Shown here piece by piece: positions 63,345 to 64,000 of a stretch of DNA of 64,000 bases (the stretch's first letter is position 1; each line of letters opens with the position of its first letter). Made by a program: the position numbers and the translations under genes. The DNA is taken from positions 1 through 64,000 of the forward strand of contig NZ_QZVR01000014.1 of the NCBI RefSeq assembly GCF_003660455.1, in the 5' to 3' direction. The stretch comes from Nocardioides ferulae (GTDB lineage: Bacteria > Actinomycetota > Actinomycetes > Propionibacteriales > Nocardioidaceae). The notes below the pieces were generated by a model that did no database searches, was not told the origin of the DNA, and saw only the letters and a program-made list of their open reading frames with translations.

Positions 63345-64000
63345 CTACCGCGCCGGCGACCCGCTGGCCGGGGCCACCTGACGAGGCACCTGATCGCGGC
63401 CCTGCTCGGCCATCCGCTGGCGAGCGTTGTCGGTGATCTCGCTAGCGATGCCGACCGACTGCCGGGCGTTGGCCGCGGCGTGGTCGACGACGTTCTCAAG
63501 CAGGCGCACGTCCTCGTCGGCGCGGCCGAGCTCCTTGCCGGCCGTCGCGATGCTCCGCTCGAGGGTGACCGGCTCCAGTAGCGATGCCGGCGTTGCCTGG
63601 CGCGCCGCGGCGCGGGCGCTCTCGACGTGCCGAACCGCTGCGCGCGCAACTGGCTTGGCGAGGATGACCATCTCGCTGACCACCGCGATTCTCGGTCTAA
63701 GGTCAGCCAGATCGGCGACGACCGCGGAATCGAGCCCGTCGGCAGCGGAGAGCAGATCGCCCAGCGCAGCAAGAGCTTGGACGGCAAGGTCCAGATGGCC
63801 GTAGACACCGTGGATGAGGTGCTTGGCATCTTCACACCGCGTCTGCAGCCCGTCCAGGTGCTCGCCGGCTGCCTCGAGGTAGTGGTCGCCACGGTCACTG
63901 AGGCGGGCCCTGGCCGAGTCGAGCTCAGCGTCATCCAGAACCCGGAGCGCGGAGTTGATCGTGGTGTGCAGCTCGTCGACGACCCGGCGGGCGCGTCCCA
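63345..64000 (-). CDS. Helical protein of the integrative element, 5' end outside window
   Basis: Open frame running off the right edge on the minus strand; about 218 codons are visible and there are no stops to the end. Continuous helical sequence with many Ala/Leu/Asp (LDDAELDSARARLSDRGDHY, AAGEHLDGLQTRCEDAKHL, AVVADLADLRPRIAVVSEMV, ENVVDHAAANARQSVG). No motif recognised; a coiled-coil-like structural or mobilisation-linked role is only a guess. Followed 14 bases later by the DnaA-module gene, so co-transcribed. Confidence 0.6.
   Translation of the reverse strand, partial: GRARRVVDELHTTINSALRVLDDAELDSARARLSDRGDHYLEAAGEHLDGLQTRCEDAKHLIHGVYGHLDLAVQALAALGDLLSAADGLDSAVVADLADLRPRIAVVSEMVILAKPVARAAVRHVESARAAARQATPASLLEPVTLERSIATAGKELGRADEDVRLLENVVDHAAANARQSVGIASEITDNARQRMAEQGRDQVPRQVAPASGSPAR

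Overview
This is a very GC-rich, densely coded actinobacterial chromosome segment. The best guess is the order Propionibacteriales, family Nocardioidaceae (Nocardioides-like). That placement is inferred from gene order, codon bias and gene content; no ribosomal RNA is present to confirm it. The backbone order hrcA-dnaJ-rsmE-HIT-phoH-ybeY-corC-cdd-like-era-leuA-recO-uppS-zur-glyS-dusB-dgt-dnaG-tRNA-Asn matches the conserved block known from mycobacteria and other Actinobacteria, with accessory genes inserted between the core genes.

Layout. 1-2085: end of a DUF222/HNH (13E12-type) gene, a small DUF2007-like protein and an MBL-fold hydrolase. 2104-10503: heat-shock and RNA block (CIRCE operator, hrcA, dnaJ, rsmE, GerMN/Gmad2 lipoprotein, HIT protein, phoH, ybeY, CorC-like exporter, cytidine-deaminase-like remnant). 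10525-16185: FUSC transporter, a two-gene unit probably making 10-methyl branched fatty acids (FAD oxidoreductase plus CFA-type methyltransferase), a siderophore-interacting flavoprotein, and era. 16208-30478: accessory genes, including two tandem Septum_form lipoproteins, a CYP152-like P450, a Zn alcohol dehydrogenase, a GT2 glycosyltransferase, a BrkB membrane protein, a heme-oxygenase-like diiron candidate paired with a CDGSH protein, and a three-gene SRPBCC/desaturase/methyltransferase unit. 30636-32548: leuA behind a leucine leader peptide and a competing-hairpin attenuator. 32568-39655: two orphan sensor kinases flanking an alpha/beta hydrolase, recO and uppS. 39666-42850: zinc uptake operon znuA-znuC-znuB-zur with a double Zur-type operator. 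42906-47689: a monooxygenase-like protein, glyS, a lipoprotein, dusB and a secreted SH3/peptidase-like protein. 47768-50904: two short convergent operons, one of them a cassette with a type VII secretion (T7SS) look. 51020-55903: dgt, a 2-hydroxyacid dehydrogenase, dnaG, a conserved small protein and tRNA-Asn.

From the tRNA-Asn to the window end lies what looks like one end of an integrative element: a tyrosine integrase facing the tRNA, an excisionase-like HTH protein, several unassigned proteins, a protease-like membrane protein with a broken HExxH, two small Cys/His-rich or charged proteins, a frame-disrupted zinc-finger gene, a staphylococcal-nuclease-fold protein, and a protein carrying two copies of a DnaA domain IV-like DNA-binding module without any ATPase domain. 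The element runs off the right edge, so its other end is not visible.

Regulation is unusually readable. There is a CIRCE operator, two adjacent Zur-like palindromes, a leucine attenuator, and a recurring arrangement in which a TANNNT-like -10 hexamer sits only 6-9 bases before the start codon, implying many leaderless transcripts. No intergenic stretch exceeds about 300 bases. No CRISPR array, rRNA or insertion sequence was seen. All functions are read from motifs and context; no database search was run.
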